Assembly: GCA_038025085.1 (NCBI GenBank)
Contig: CM076145.1
Span: forward strand, 20,159,557 to 20,223,556
Reading direction: 5' to 3'
DNA length: 64,000 bases
DNA from: Tetragonia tetragonoides
Lineage: Eukaryota; Streptophyta; Magnoliopsida; Caryophyllales; Aizoaceae
Below are positions 40,275 to 52,900 of this stretch, piece by piece. Both the position numbers and the translations under genes were made by a program. The notes under the pieces are model-generated. The model was not told the DNA's origin. It made no database searches and saw only the letters and a list, made by a program, of their open reading frames with translations. How positions within the stretch are numbered: the first letter of the stretch is position 1; every line of letters starts with the position of its first letter.

Positions 40275-42880
40275 TGTGATACCCCAATATTTTCTATAAT
40301 TATAATATCGATTTATAATTCATTTATGAATAGTTTCGGAGATTTAGATCGTATATTTATATAGCGATTCGATTTATTCAAATTAAGCCATATTAATATT
40401 AATTATTATTATGGGAATTTCGTGATTTACAATTATCAAATTGAGGGATTTAATTAAATTGTTTTGTATGTGAATAAGGTTTATTCATATTGTTTTAACT
40501 AGTTTTTATGTAACATTTAATTGACTTTAATTGTTTTTATTTAGCAATTAAATCAGAAAATTAATCCTCAGTCTAGTAGGTTTTGACTTTCATTGAATAG
40601 AGACCTATATAAGCTATGAGATGGGCCAATTGATCAGTTTACAAAAAACTGAGCCAAAACCTCAAATTTCTTCTCCCTCTCCCACGGCACTCTCTTCTCT
40701 CTCTCAACCGCACGCACACACTCTCTCTCCCTCCCCTGCTGTCGCCGGCCACCAGGCCAGCCACCGGCCTCCTCCCCCATTGGTAACCTCTCCCTTGCTC
40801 ATTCTTTCTTTCCCTCTCTTTCTCCCTCTCTCCCGTGCTCTGTTTTCTTCCCCCTCCCATGTTTTGGCGACCGTCGTATGCCGCGCCTGGGTGGCCGCGG
40901 GCGGGTGGTTGGCGTTGCCGGAGCCACCCCGTCGCCTCTCTCTCTTTCAGTCACTCTCTTTCCATCTCTCTCTCTCTCTCTCTCTTGCAATTCTTCTCTC
41001 TCTCTCTCGCGATTTCTCTCGCTCTCTCTCTCTCTCCTCCGTCGCCAGCGAGCCACCGTCGACCATGGTGGTCGGTGGGTGGTGGTCTTGGTGATGGTCT
41101 AGTTCGTGGGTCCCCATACTTGGTGTATCACGGCCTAGACTCGAAAAACCGATTAGAGTTTCGTTTAATAATTTCGTTTTAATTAATTTCGGATTTTCAG
41201 TATTTTTCAATAATTGTTTTTATTTTTCTGTACTGGTTTGCAGCCCAAATCCGGATTTTGAAAAGCCTAGATTGATTTAAATAAATCATGGCATTTAAAT
41301 GAAATACTAGATTAATATTTTATTACAGTTTAGATTTTTGTATTTTCTGATTATGTCTCGATAATTTTTTTTAATTAGGACCTAAGGACAAGCGTGATCG
41401 GGTTGTGATTTGCAAGGTTACCTACTTCGTAGTGAGCGTTTGTTAGGTAAGAAATTGTGCCTACCTCTTTCCAAAGCCCCATCAAAACTATTTTGATGTG
41501 TTATGTGCTAATTGAGATATTGTCGTGAATTTAATATGCGAAGCATGATTAAATTATATCGTCGTTAATTATGAGAATTAGAAATATATTGTTCGCTGTA
41601 ATTATGAATTATATTGAGTATGACCAGTTTATGAAGTTTCGTTAATGAGTTAGTTCATATGCTAATTATTGAGCATGTGTGGCAATGTTGAATTTCTAAT
41701 AATATTATGATATAAAATGCAAGCTATTTGGAATGGGTTATTATTGAGTGCTAATGAGCACCAATTATAATTGGATGGATTATTTGTTGAAAGTGTGATT
41801 TTTAGATATCATGTTTTACTGCCGAAGTGCCGCCGAAATTTTATTAGACATATGTGAAGCATGATTATGTTAATATGCATTTATTTCGTTATCGTCGTTA
41901 TTATCATTCATTGTCATGAGCATGGAATGAAGTAGTATGTCGTGGTCTCGTTGTACCACTAGGTCAATTAGTGCAAGTATGTGAATTGAATTATAAATGA
42001 GAATAAGACTCCTAATGGATCCCTAGGAGTAGTCGAGCAATCAAGACTCATCTAATTGATGTAGTCTTGGGATGCGTGATTCCCAAGTTACTTATTATGG
42101 ACGCCTCGTAGCGTGTTTGGGACGAATCATTCCCCATTGTTTAATTCTCTACGTATCGATTATCATGTTAGAGATGGTGCGAGTATACACTAGAGTAAGT
42201 CCGTGGCTTGTCTATATCTATCTATGAACAGTATGGGTAATCGCTGTTCTATACGCTCTCTTATTACTCTAATCAAGATGGTTTATCTGTTTGTGTTGGA
42301 TTGATTACTAAAGCAAGAATTGCATGTAATTGAATATTGAGTATGCGTGTGCTTGATTGTATGACTTCTTGTGCATGCAAATGAATTTCAATGATGTTTC
42401 TAAAACCCAGGTAAGGTTTGCGAAAGTGTTTTTACTAGCCATGAACGACGTTTATTCAGTTTATCTGATTTTTGTTTTCTTTTGTTTCTTCTCTTTTCTT
42501 TTGTAACTTGTTTCCGTCACGGAAACCAAAGTGCAGGTGTAGCTGAGTGAGGACGGATAGCTTGGAGTTTAAATGTGGGATGTTTCTGTAGAACTGTTAT
42601 TTATTCTGGATTATGGGATTTTTTGTTTGTGCCCTTGAAGGCAAAGTTGTAATAATACTTTTAAGGGACTTAACTTCACTTGATAGACAATTCTGATATT
42701 AATGTTTACTTTGTTTAGATGCTTCCTTTGATATCTTGCTTTTCTTCTGCTTAGCATTTTTTCCTTAGTGATAAATGTTGCACTAGCAACCCTCGAGTTT
42801 AGGACGGTTCAGTGGTGTCGAGTCGTGCACAACGACGTCGATAGTTCCCTGGAAATCGTTACGAATTCGGGGGTGTTACA
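40275..42880 (+). repeat. TekA 5' LTR
   Basis: 2,606 bp, TGTGATACCCCAATAT to GGGGGTGTTACA. TATA-like CTATATAAGC at 40608. CT microsatellites at about 40967-41035 and a GC-rich stretch at 40740-40930. ORFs in the CT-rich leader (Ser/Leu-rich) are low complexity. Confidence 0.95.
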
Positions 42881-42882
42881 AA

Positions 42883-42900
42883 TGGTACCAGAGCCCTAGG
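42883..42900 (+). promoter_or_regulatory. TekA primer-binding site, tRNA-iMet type
   Basis: TGGTACCAGAGCCCTAGG, one change from the usual TGGTATCAGAGC core, two bases after the LTR. Confidence 0.9.
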
Positions 42901-43003
42901 TTCAAAAGGTTGCATAGGTTTAATAAAGAATTAATAAGGATTTTTTCATTTTGGGAAAAATAAAATATAATTAAAGCCGTTGAGCGTAGTAGCCCTTTTT
43001 TAG

Positions 43004-44002
43004 ATGGCAATTACTTGTTTGACCGCGATGAAATCGACCAGAGGTAGAAAACCACGAGCGATGATTGTTGCACCTGAGCACGAGGTGGAATACGTAGACA
43101 TTTCCGATAGCGAGCCAACGCACGACGAATATGACGAGGCCGCACAAGAGCCTATGGCGCACTGCAATGGCGCGCACGAGCCCGAGGTGGAACAAACCGT
43201 GCATGATGATCGTGACGATGACGTTCCAATCGAGCCTAATCATGACTTGGAAGCTAAAGAGGATCCTAATTCTGAGGAGGAACCTACTGAGTCTGAACCT
43301 CAGGCTGACGATGCTCCTGCTGAGGAGCCAAGCGTTGAGCCTAATTCTGTCAATCTCGAGATGCGATTTGAGTATGGAGCTGGTGTCCCTGATTCACCTA
43401 GCATGCTAGATTTAGAGGATATTGGTGATGCAAGCGACAACAACTCTGTACCACCTTCGCCTCCTGCTGATGTGTCTCCTCCTGTGGAGCCTTTCTTTGC
43501 CACTGATGCCGAGATAGATGACATCCATGCCTACATCGATCGCGCATACACTACGATCGAGCGTTACGAATATGAGAACCGTACGAGGATACACCAAGGT
43601 TTCTGGGTAGAACTCTTACTAGCCGGCTTACCCAACATGTATCCTTGGAGAGGTCTCAAGGAGAAGTATGATGATGTGGTACTGAAGAGTGGCTACATAA
43701 ACGACGAGAAGTATGGCTAAGGCAACCATTGGGCGCTGAGTTTCCAGAGTGTTAGCAATGAGCTATGCTTGTCCGAGTTCGAGTGGAAGGTTAATCACGT
43801 CTTAGTGCCTGCTCTGAAGGATATATGCGAGAGTTGCTGGTAAAAGAAGCGCAAACTTGTGGATAACTTTAGAAGGCGCTTCATGCCTCAGAAGTTCAGA
43901 GGTGACGAAAATCCTTACACGCCATGTAGGGAAGTGAAGCCAAGGAGGAAGGATAATTATGACACACCTCCTGGATCAAAGCAAAACCCAGTCGCTGTTT
44001 AG
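43004..44002 (+). pseudogene. Extra ORF between PBS and gag in TekA (unknown)
   Basis: One frame of 333 codons with stops at 43718-43720 and 43841-43843. The N-terminal half is strongly acidic (SEEEPTESEPQADDAPAEEP and similar, residues about 25-160). The middle has AYIDRAYTTIERYEYENRT, then a hydrophobic, Trp-containing part (FWVELLLAGLPNMYPW). The C-terminus is basic (KKRKLVDNFRRRFM). No known domain recognised. The canonical Tekay layout starts with gag, so this is additional. The lack of shifts over 333 codons argues that it was coding in the ancestor. Confidence 0.55.
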
Positions 44003-44691
44003 CTATTTTATTGACTAGAGTTAGTCGTTTTGTTTAGAAACATTATTTCATTTTTGTAATGACCCTGCGTGGTCAAGATTGGTGTGGTGTGATGTAGTTG
44101 CCTAAGCAACAAATATTTATGACTCTTATTTATTTTGCAATCTATCTTATTGTAAAACTATTTCATTTGATTATATGAATGTCGTTCTGATTTGTTTACA
44201 TCATTGTTGTATCACATATTTGCATGATTAATCAAAAGCATGAATGCTATCTCTTATCGTCGTGACATGATGGGAAATCCATGTCGAATTTATGGCAAAA
44301 TTTTTGTTGAGAATTATCAACTCTTTGGTGAGCCAAGTGCTAAAGCATATCAATATGATTACGTGTGATTATTTATAGCCCTACTAAAATAATATGGAGC
44401 CTCATTATGTGCATTATGAACATCTTTGTCTATTCATGTGAGACCTATGTGTCTAAAGTGTATTATATGCCTATCGAACTATTATGCATGAGAACTGAGA
44501 GCAATAAAGCAAGCATGTTGCTTAGACCTACAATGTAAGGTCGATCCTCGAAACTTCTTTGCTATTTGCTAAATGTCAAGAGAAAGGTTTCAATTACAAC
44601 CTATTTCTCTCTATTAGACCTTAATGGGTCTAGAAGTGCAAATTGGGTGAATGGTATTCATACCATTACTTTTATATTCTCAGATCGCGAA
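44003..44691 (+). other. TekA spacer between extra ORF and gag
   Basis: AT-rich, no ORF supported. It may hold the leader or internal promoter for gag translation. Confidence 0.4.
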
Positions 44692-45683
44692 ATGACAACC
44701 AACGCTGATAGAATTGCACGACTCGAAGATGGTCTGACCGATGCGGTCTAGATCATGGCGCGACAACTGGAACGCCAAGAGCAAATGGAGACCGCACAAG
44801 CGTCTGCAGCGTGTAGTTTCCGAGACATTGACGCTCTTAAACCTCCTACGTTCGAAGGTGGTGTTGATCCAACTAAGCTGGAGACTTTGATCATTGAGTT
44901 TGAGAAGTTGTTCCTGGCTACAAGTCAGCCTAACAACATGAAGGTTAGCTTTGCGACGTATTATCTGAAGGGCGAGGCCAATAAGTGGTGGAACGATGTG
45001 CGAACGGACTTGCTTGCAACACCGAACTATAATTGAGATCGTTTTAAGGAATCCATTCGTGCTAGATTTTATCCTAGTTCTGTACGACGCCTTAAGCAGC
45101 GTGAGTTAGCAGAGCTAAGCCAAGACAAGTTGTCTGTGGCTAAGTATGCTGCCAAGTTCAACGAGCTTGCTATTTTTGCTCCTAATCTGCTGACAACTGA
45201 AGCTGAGCGAATCGAAAGGTTCGAAGATGGATTGAAATGGGACATTCAACGTTTTGTCGCTGGACAATCCGTCACTTTTCAGGATTCTTATGACAAGGCC
45301 CTGAATCAGGAAAGGATTGTAAGACGTCGTGACACGCATCTGGGTAAGAACAAGCGCGGCGGAAGGCAACCCATCGCAGTCGAACAATGGAGACAAGAGG
45401 CCAAGACCTAATGGCAACAAAAATTATCAAGATGGTAAGAACCACAATGCGAATAGGAATCATGACTCGAATAGTCATCGAGCTACGATAATGGCTAGAA
45501 GGAATATGCCTTGTACTCGCTGTAACAAGACGCATGCTGGTAAGAACTGTCGAGGTGACGTGTTGCACTGCTAATAATGCAACAAGCCGGGTCACAAAGC
45601 TTCTGAATGTTGGAGCCGAGGTAGGAATGGTAATGGGCAGAACTGCGATAACAACTACAATCGTGGTGGGAATAATAATGGTC
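44692..45683 (+). pseudogene. TekA gag with zinc knuckle
   Basis: ATG 44692 (MTTNADRIARLEDGLTDAV). Stops at 44749-44751 and 45034-45036, a frame change near 45410, and two stops inside the knuckle near 45572-45577. The gag domain is clear: LKPPTFEGGVDPTKLETLI, KGEANKWWNDVR and AKFNELAIFAP. A CX2CX4HX4C knuckle follows (CNKPGHKASEC is its second half). At about 45683 the sequence jumps into the RT thumb and RNase H region, so protease and the RT catalytic core are absent. Confidence 0.85.
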
Positions 45684-46203
45684 TGATAAGTGTGAGACTG
45701 CTTTCCAAGAGTTGAAGAAACGTATTACAAGCGCACCTATTCTAACCTTGCCATCGGGAACAAAAGGATATGAGGTCTACAGTGATGCGTCTAAGCATGG
45801 ATTAGGATGTGTTTTGATGCAACATGGAAAGGTCATGGCTTACGCCTCACGACAATTGAAGAAGCACGAGGATAATTATCCTACGCACGATCTAGAACTT
45901 GCTGCTGTCATATTTGCATTGAAGATTTGACGACACTACCTGTATGGTTCCGCAATCAAGATGTTCACTGATCACAAGAGTCTCAAGTATATCTTTACGT
46001 AGAAAGAGTAGAACATGTGCCAAAGGAGATGGCTAGAATTTCTGACGGAGTACGACTTTGATATCCAGTACCATGAGGGTAAAGCGAACGTAGTCACTGA
46101 TGCTTTGAGTACGAAGACTCGTCATACTGTAAACACTGCTTTAGTGCTCCCTAAAGAGATCATACGTGACTTACAAAGTCTCGAGGTGGAGATTGTGCTT
46201 TAA
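45684..46203 (+). pseudogene. TekA RNase H domain
   Basis: Begins after the deletion with [18 protein letters not shown] (RT thumb). RNase H catalytic positions are visible: Asp in YSDASKHG, Glu in HDLELAAVI, Asp in FTDHKSLKY and Asp in VTDALS. Stops near 45928 and 46002-46011. It would degrade RNA in the RNA-DNA hybrid during reverse transcription. Decayed. Confidence 0.85.
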
Positions 46204-46221
46204 GGTGACGTTCAGTGTACC

Positions 46222-47515
46222 TTAGCACATATGACTGTTCGACCATCGTTGCTAGAGGAGATCAAAGATAGACAGCGTTGTGATGAGGATCTTCAGCGGA
46301 TTCTAAACCACAAAGATGAGGGTAGGTCCGAGGACTTCACTTTGGGCCAAGATGGAATTTTGAGATTTCGAGAACGTGTTTGCGTACCCAATGACCCAGC
46401 TATCAAAAGTCAGATTCTGGGTGAAGCACATAATACGCCGTATTCTGTACATCCTGGTGGGGACAAGCTTTACAAAGATCTTTGCCAAGGGTTCTGGTGG
46501 AAAGGCATGAAACAAGAAGTCGCTGAGTTCGTGGCGAGATGTTTAACATAACAAAAAAAGTCAAGATCAAGCATAAGAGACCAGGTGGAATGGTACAATC
46601 ACTGGAAGTTCCTACATGGAAATGGAATTCGATTTCTGTGGATTTTGTCATGGGTTTACCTTTGACACAAAAGAAGAACAATGCTATTTGGTTGGTAGTA
46701 GATCGTTTGAGGAAAGTCGCAAGATTCATCCCACTGCATGATACTTGGGAAATGGAGAAGCTAGCTGACGCTTATGTCAAGGAAGTCATGAGACTTCATG
46801 AGTTCATGATGTACTTGAAGATATTGTTTCTGATAGAGACTCGAGATTTCTCTCTCACTTCTAGCAGAAATTACAAGAAGCTTTCGAAAGCAAATTGAAG
46901 TTCAGTATCGCTTTTCTTCCTACAACAGATGGCCAGATGGAAATGACGATTCAGACTCTGGAGGATATGCTTCGAGCGTGTGCCCTCGAATACCAAGGTT
47001 CGTGGGATAAACATATTCCATTGATCGAATTTTCTTACAACAATAGCTATCACTCGAGCATCGATCGAGCACCATATGAAGCTTTGTATAGTAGAAAGTG
47101 TAGATCGCCTGTATGTTGGAACGACATTAGCAAGACTGCAGTTTTGGGTCCTGACATGATCCAGCAGACTGTTGACATTGTGAAGGTGATTCAAACAAAG
47201 ATGCGAAATGCACAAGTCTGCCAGAAATCATATGCAGATAGAGGTCGTAGACCTGAAGAATTTGAGGTGGGAAGCAAGATACATTTGCGAGTATGTCCTA
47301 CCAAGGGTGTTATGCGTTTTGGTCGTAAGGGGAAGTTGAGTTCTCGTTACGTTGGACCTTACGAGATCCTAGAAAGGATTGGTGAAGTTGCTTATCGTTT
47401 AGCTTTGCCTGTGGAACTTGAAAAAGTCCACAATGTGTTCCACGTCTCTCAACTGATGCGATACGTACATGATCCAACTCATGTCGTTCAACCTGAAACG
47501 ATCGAACTTGATTAG
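46222..47515 (+). pseudogene. TekA integrase
   Basis: HHCC finger: HNTPYSVHPGGDKLYKD, then the Cys pair near 46545, where a frame break occurs. Core: first Asp in SISVDFVMGLP; second Asp in the SDRD motif at about 46830 (out of the main frame); Glu in DGQMEMTIQTLEDML. The C-terminal part includes VGPYEILERIGEVAYRLALP and VHNVFHVSQLMRY, the GPY/F module. Stops or shifts near 46201, 46549, 46820-46895 and 47513. Three of the four segments remain long and open. Confidence 0.9.
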
Positions 47516-47704
47516 AGTTTGATGTATGAAGAACGTCCAGTAAGGATCACTGACCGCAAAGAGCGCTCGACCCGTACAAAGACCATTCCGATTGTGAAAG
47601 TTATTTGGTCCCGTCATGGTCAAGAAGAGGCAACATGGGAAGCTGAATCCATGATGCGCGAGACGTACCCAGAACTCTTTATTGAAGGTACTAATTCCAC
47701 TTGA
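47516..47704 (+). pseudogene. TekA chromodomain
   Basis: Separated from integrase by one stop. RPVRITDRKERSTRTKTIPI leads to VKVIWSRHGQEEATWEAESM and a final TYPELF, the chromodomain signature of Tekay-type chromoviruses. In these elements it steers integration toward heterochromatin. Ends TGA at 47704. Confidence 0.85.
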
Positions 47705-47740
47705 GTTTCGGGACGAAACCCTTTTTAAGGAGGGCAGAAT
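47703..47740 (+). repeat. Upstream copy of the TekA PPT box
   Basis: GAGTTTCGGGACGAAACC followed by CTTTTTAAGGAGGGCAGAAT. The box recurs at 47937-47974 just before the LTR. This first copy is followed by non-LTR sequence. Confidence 0.8.
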
Positions 47741-47959
47741 TGCACACCTAGTAATTCCGTGTTTTGTTTACCGCTTTGCACGATTTGCATGTTTTAGCAT
47801 TGCATGCTGCATTGCTAATCGACTTAGATCACGACCGTAGTACACGCATTGCATTGTCGTAATCCTAAAATCATTTTATACCTTCGTATGGGTAAAACTT
47901 GTTTCGTCGTTTGAGAAGTGATTAATTCATGTTTCAAGTTTCGGGACGAAACTTCTTTT

Positions 47960-47972
47960 AAGGAGGGTAGAA
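47960..47972 (+). promoter_or_regulatory. TekA polypurine tract (functional position)
   Basis: AAGGAGGGTAGAA immediately before the 3' LTR at 47973. Confidence 0.85.
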
Positions 47973-48390
47973 TGTGATACCCCAATATTTTCTATAATTA
48001 TATTATCGATTTATAATTCATTTATAAATAGTCTCGGAGATATAAATCGTATATTTATATAGCAATTCAATTTATTCAAATTAAGCCATAATAATAGTAA
48101 TTATTATTATGGGAATTTCGTGATTTATAATTATCAAATTGAGGGATTTAATTAAATTGTTTTGTATATGAATAAGGTTTTTTCATATTGTTTTAACTAG
48201 TTTTTAATTAACATTTAATTGGTTTTAATTGTTTTTATTTAGCAATTAAATCAGAAAATTAATCCTAAGTCAAGTAGGTTTTGACTTTCATTGACTAGAG
48301 ACCTATATAAGCTATGAGATGGGCCAATTGATCAGTTTACATAAAACTGAGCCAAAACCTCAAATTTCTTCTCTCTCTCCCACAACACTT

Positions 48391-48447
<57 letters not shown>

Positions 48448-50613
48448 ACACGCACACACTATCTCTCCCTCCCCCGCTGTCGCTGGCCACAAGGCCAGCC
48501 ACCGGCCTCCTCCCCCGTCGGTAACCTCTCCCTTGCTCTCTCTTTCTTTCCCTCTCTTTCACCCTCTCTCCTGTGCTCTGTTTTCTTCCCCTCCCCTGTT
48601 TTCGCGACCGTGGCCTTCCGCGCCTGGGTGGTCGCCGGCGGGTGGCCGACGTTGCTGGAGCCACCCGTCGCCTCTCTCTCTTTCAGTCGCTCTCTTTCCT
48701 TCTCTCTCTCTCACAATTCTTCTCTCTCTCGCGCGATTTCTCTCGCTCTCTCTCTCCTCCGTCGCCGGCGCTCCGGCGAGCAGCCGCCGACCATGGTGGT
48801 CGGTGGGTGGTGGTCTTGGTAATAGGCTAGGTCGTGGGTCCCCATGCTTGGTGTATCACGGCCTAGACTCGAAAAACCGATTAGGGTTTCGTTTAATAAT
48901 TTCGTTTTAAATAATTTCCGATTTTCAGTATTTTTCAATAATTGTTTTTATTTTTCTGTACTCGTTTGGAGCCCGAATCGGGATTTTCAAAAGCCTAGAT
49001 TGATTAAAATAAATCAAGAAATTTAAAAACAATATTAGATTAATATTGTATTAGTTTTTAGAGTTTCTTTTTAGTAACTATATCTCGACAATTGTTTTTA
49101 ATTAGGACCTAACGAACAAGCGTGATTGGCTTGTGATTTGCAAGGTTACCTACTGCGTAGTGAGTGTTTTATAGGTAAGAGATTGTGCCTACCTCTTTCC
49201 AAAGCCTTATCAAAACTATTTTGATGTGTTATGTGCTAATTGAGATATTGTTGTGAATTTAATATGCGAAGCATGATTAAATTATATCGTCGTTAATTAT
49301 GAGAATTAGAATATATATTCTTCGCTGTAATTATGAATTATATTGAGTATGACAAGTTTATGAAGTTTTGTTAATTAATTAGTTCATATGTTAATTATTG
49401 AGCATGTGTGGCGATGTTGAATTTCTAATATTATTATGATATAATATAGGTGCTATATATATGGAATGGGTTATTATTGAGTGCTAATGAGCACCTATTA
49501 TACTTTAATGGATTATTTGTTGAAAGTGTGATTTTTGGATATCATGTTTTACTGCTGAAGTACTGCCGAAATTTTATTAGACATATGTGAAGCATGATTA
49601 TGTTAATATGCATTTATGTCGTTATCGTCGTTATTATCATTCATTGTCATGAGCATGGAATGAAGTAGTATGTCGTGGTCTCGTTGTACCACTAGGTCAA
49701 TCAGTGCAAGTATGTGAATTGAATTATAAATGAGAATAAGACTCCTAATGGATCCCTAGGAGTAGTCGAGCAATCAAGACTCATGTAATTGATGTAGTCT
49801 AGGGATGCGTGATTCCCAAAGCTATTTTTATGGACACCTCGTAGCGTGTTCGGGACGGATCATTCCCCATTGTTTAACCCTCTATGTATCAATTATTATG
49901 TTAGAGATGGTGTGAGTATACACTAGAGTAAGTCCATGGCATGTCTATATCTGTCTATGAACAGTATGGGTAATCGATGTTCTATTCGCTCTCTTATTAC
50001 TCTAATCAAGATGGATTATCTGTTTGTGTTCTATTGATCACTAAAGCAAGAATTACATGTAATTGAATATTGAGTATGCGTGTGCTTGATTGTATGACTA
50101 CTTGTGCATGCAAATGAATTTCAATGATTCTTCTAAAACCCAGGTAATGTTTGCGAAAATGTTTTTACTGGGTATGGACAACGTTTATTCAATTTATCTG
50201 ATTTTTGTTTTCTTTTGTTTCTTCTCTTTTCTTCTGTACATTGTTTCCGTCACGGAAACCAAACTGCAGGTGTAGCTGAGTGAGGACGGATAGCTTGGTG
50301 TTTCAATGTGGGATGTTTCTGTAGAACTGTTATTTATTCTGGATTATGGGATTTTTGGTTTGTGCACTTGAAGGCAAAGTCGTAATAATACTTTAAGGGA
50401 CTTAAATTCACTTGATATACAACTCTGATATTAATGTTTAGTTTGTTTAGATGCTTCCTTTGACACCTAGCTTTTCTTTCTGTTTAGCATTTATTCCTTA
50501 GTGATAAATGTTGCAGTAGCAACCCTTGGGTTTGGGACGGTTCAGTGGTGACGAGTCGTGCACAACGACGTCGATAGTTCCCAAGAAATCGTTGCGAATT
50601 CGGGGGTGTTACA
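47973..50613 (+). repeat. TekA 3' LTR
   Basis: 2,641 bp, same edges as the 5' LTR. Differs by scattered substitutions and an expanded CT microsatellite at about 48387-48442. Confidence 0.95.
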
Positions 50614-52900
50614 CCTAGCCACCCCGGCAGTAGGAGATCGAACAAAGGAAGGTCTACTCACCGAAGAAACTCTCGCAGATGAGTGTCATGGTCCCAACGA
50701 GGACGAAGACTGCGACATCTACACAAGGTCAAGACAAGAATGTTAAACTAAACACCTCACTTGGATAAAAAAAATATATATATAAAATATGCTTACACTT
50801 GTAGTCCCAGATCGAGAACTCTTTCCTCGGCCCATCACTCGGGTATAACCCTTCTTTAACAAGTGAATAAGCTTGTAGACCTGAGAAGTTTGTTCCCGGT
50901 TTAGCTACAAAAAAGAGACAAGAGACAGAGTCATCATTGGAAAACAATACAAATCGACATACAAAGGAAGGCAAATGCTTACCCCCACACACTCATCAGG
51001 CAACAGCATGCCCTCTACTGCTTCCCCATCAGCACCATGGAGAGGAAACTGCTCTGTTATGCGACCCCCACTCTCGCCAATGTACCTCACTTCAGTACTC
51101 GGTAGGGGTATACTCGGGGGCACGATCCGCCTACAAAGATAAGAAAGTCAAAATACTACACATACAACCACAAAACATGGATCAAGATTTTACCTCAGAA
51201 GTAAGGTCCGCCATCAAACGCTCCAAACACTATGTGAGGTATACCGCTGCACAGTCTAAACCCTCAACCTCTTACAAATTGCATGGCCTAATTGCCCCGA
51301 ACAACAACAGCCAAGTTAGCTACGCTCAGACAACGTAGGTGAAACATAGTCATGGGAGGATCCTCCGGAACCAGATGGCTAGCTAAGTGTGGAGATATCA
51401 GCCAAGTAAAAAGATCTCCTAAGTACTACTCAAAGCCAAACGGCCCCTCAAACACTATCTACAGGGTAGACACTCTGTAAGACTGAATATTAATGTAAGA
51501 CGGGACCCGAGGCACATTGTGAAAAGCAGTCCACAGCACCTACAAAGTTCAAGATCTGGGTTCATTCACACCTAAATGAACTAAGAACAACTCAAGGACG
51601 ACATACCTCTGACGCAGCCCGACTCTAAAATAAAATCAGAAAATCCTCCATAAAGGAAAACGGATGACTATCTCTACCAACCCACCGCGCACCTAGTGGA
51701 AACATCCTTAAACCAGGAAGATGAGGACTAAAAGCTGGAAAATACTCAAAAAACCACAACTGCCATACAAATGGAAATGATCAGATACAAGTCAACCACA
51801 AAGCGTGCATACGTACAAAGAGCAAAAAAAATTTCATACCTCCAGTATCCTCCAAGGGCCAGAAATAGATGCTCTTTGACTAGGCGACCTAGGCCTACAA
51901 GCCTGTCGACACCATCTCACTTAGGACGCATAAGCAGGAGCATCGATGTTGTACTCATGTACTATGGTCAAATTCTCCAAGAAAGGCAGAAAGCCTATCT
52001 GACATACACCCTTTTTCTGAGAGAAGATAGTTGACCCCAACAGAGAAGCTAAAAAGATACAAACCCTCTGAAGCTCAGTGACCCCCTTGCTCAATCAAAG
52101 CTTCCTACAACCTCCGCAAGGAAAGTCGGTCCCATCAAAAATAAGAGAAATAGCTCAAGTAATCTATCTGCCTGTAAGTGGTAGTTTGCGCAATACTCCA
52201 AAGGACGCACTCTAAAGGTCAAACCCGTCAGCACAACAAATTGATATGGGGTAGAAAACATCTCTCCCGCAGGGGTGTGAAAGGTGTTCGTGGTATCCCA
52301 AAACCTCTCTATCAAACCACGGGAAATCACTCAAGTGTCACCCATGTGACAAGACGGGATAATGGATAAAAAGGCCTCCAAACCCAAAGCCCGATTCTAC
52401 TCCCTTTTCAACCTAGAAAAAGAGTTTAACATAATGGCCTAGTGCGAAGTGGACCCATGAGACTGCAAATATGTGCCAACGCCTCAACCAACAAACAGAC
52501 AAAATTTTTCAACACCCCGTACACTACAAATCCAATCCACACAATTCTACACAAATATCCTACACAGCTCACCACCAATCCAGTACAATCCCAATTTGTT
52601 CGTCTGCCGAAGCACTAACAGTTCAAGTTTTTAGTATAAAATAATAAACAAAACAAAGAAAAGTCGGAAACATTCCAGATGCAAGATAGATAGATGACTC
52701 GGTCTATCAAACAGAACTACATTGGGGCCCCAAGCCTCCATAGGATGCCAGTCCATGCGCATAAAGGAGTCCTGATACACATTTGCCCAGTCAATATGAT
52801 GCGGAGGGGGTCTCCAAGATAGAGGGAACCCAGTACGAAAAAGGTCTCTATTTTCCTCCTCCCAGGTCATGGAACTCTTCTCTTTATCCTTGGGAGCCAT
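50614..52900 (-). pseudogene. Plant mobile domain (PMD) gene of TatD, split by TekA
   Basis: ATG at 52900 (MAPKDKEKSSMTWEEENRDL). Exons by GT-AG: 52900 to about 52690, about 52466-51840, 51759-51607, 51539-51194, 51130-50983, 50904-50797, and 50718 into the TekA target duplication. Core motif near 52310: LIERFWDTTNTFHTP, then YQFVVLTGLTFR. Exon 5 has YIGESGGRITEQFPLHGAD, parallel to TatC's. Stops occur in exons 2, 4 and 7 and frames shift in exon 2. Intron positions match the TatC copy exon by exon. The last exon is interrupted by TekA and resumes at 40269. No DUF7745-like gene or pol of TatD is seen. Confidence 0.85.

Larger units (their letters stand above)
40275..50613 (+). mobile_element. 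TekA: Tekay-like chromovirus (Ty3/gypsy), internally deleted
   Basis: A 10.3-kb element with LTRs 40275-42880 and 47973-50613, TG/CA ends, and a perfect 5-bp target duplication CCTAG (40270-40274 and 50614-50618). PBS of the initiator Met type. Internal order: extra ORF, gag, RNase H, integrase, chromodomain, PPT. Protease and most of RT are deleted. Similar LTRs suggest a fairly young insertion of an already defective or later-damaged copy. Confidence 0.95.

Noticed and set aside
40621..41182. Ser/Leu/Pro-rich ORFs on both strands in the TekA LTR (and at 48319-48910)
   Set aside because: They arise from CT microsatellites in the leader; overlapping frames on both strands are open together and no domain is seen.
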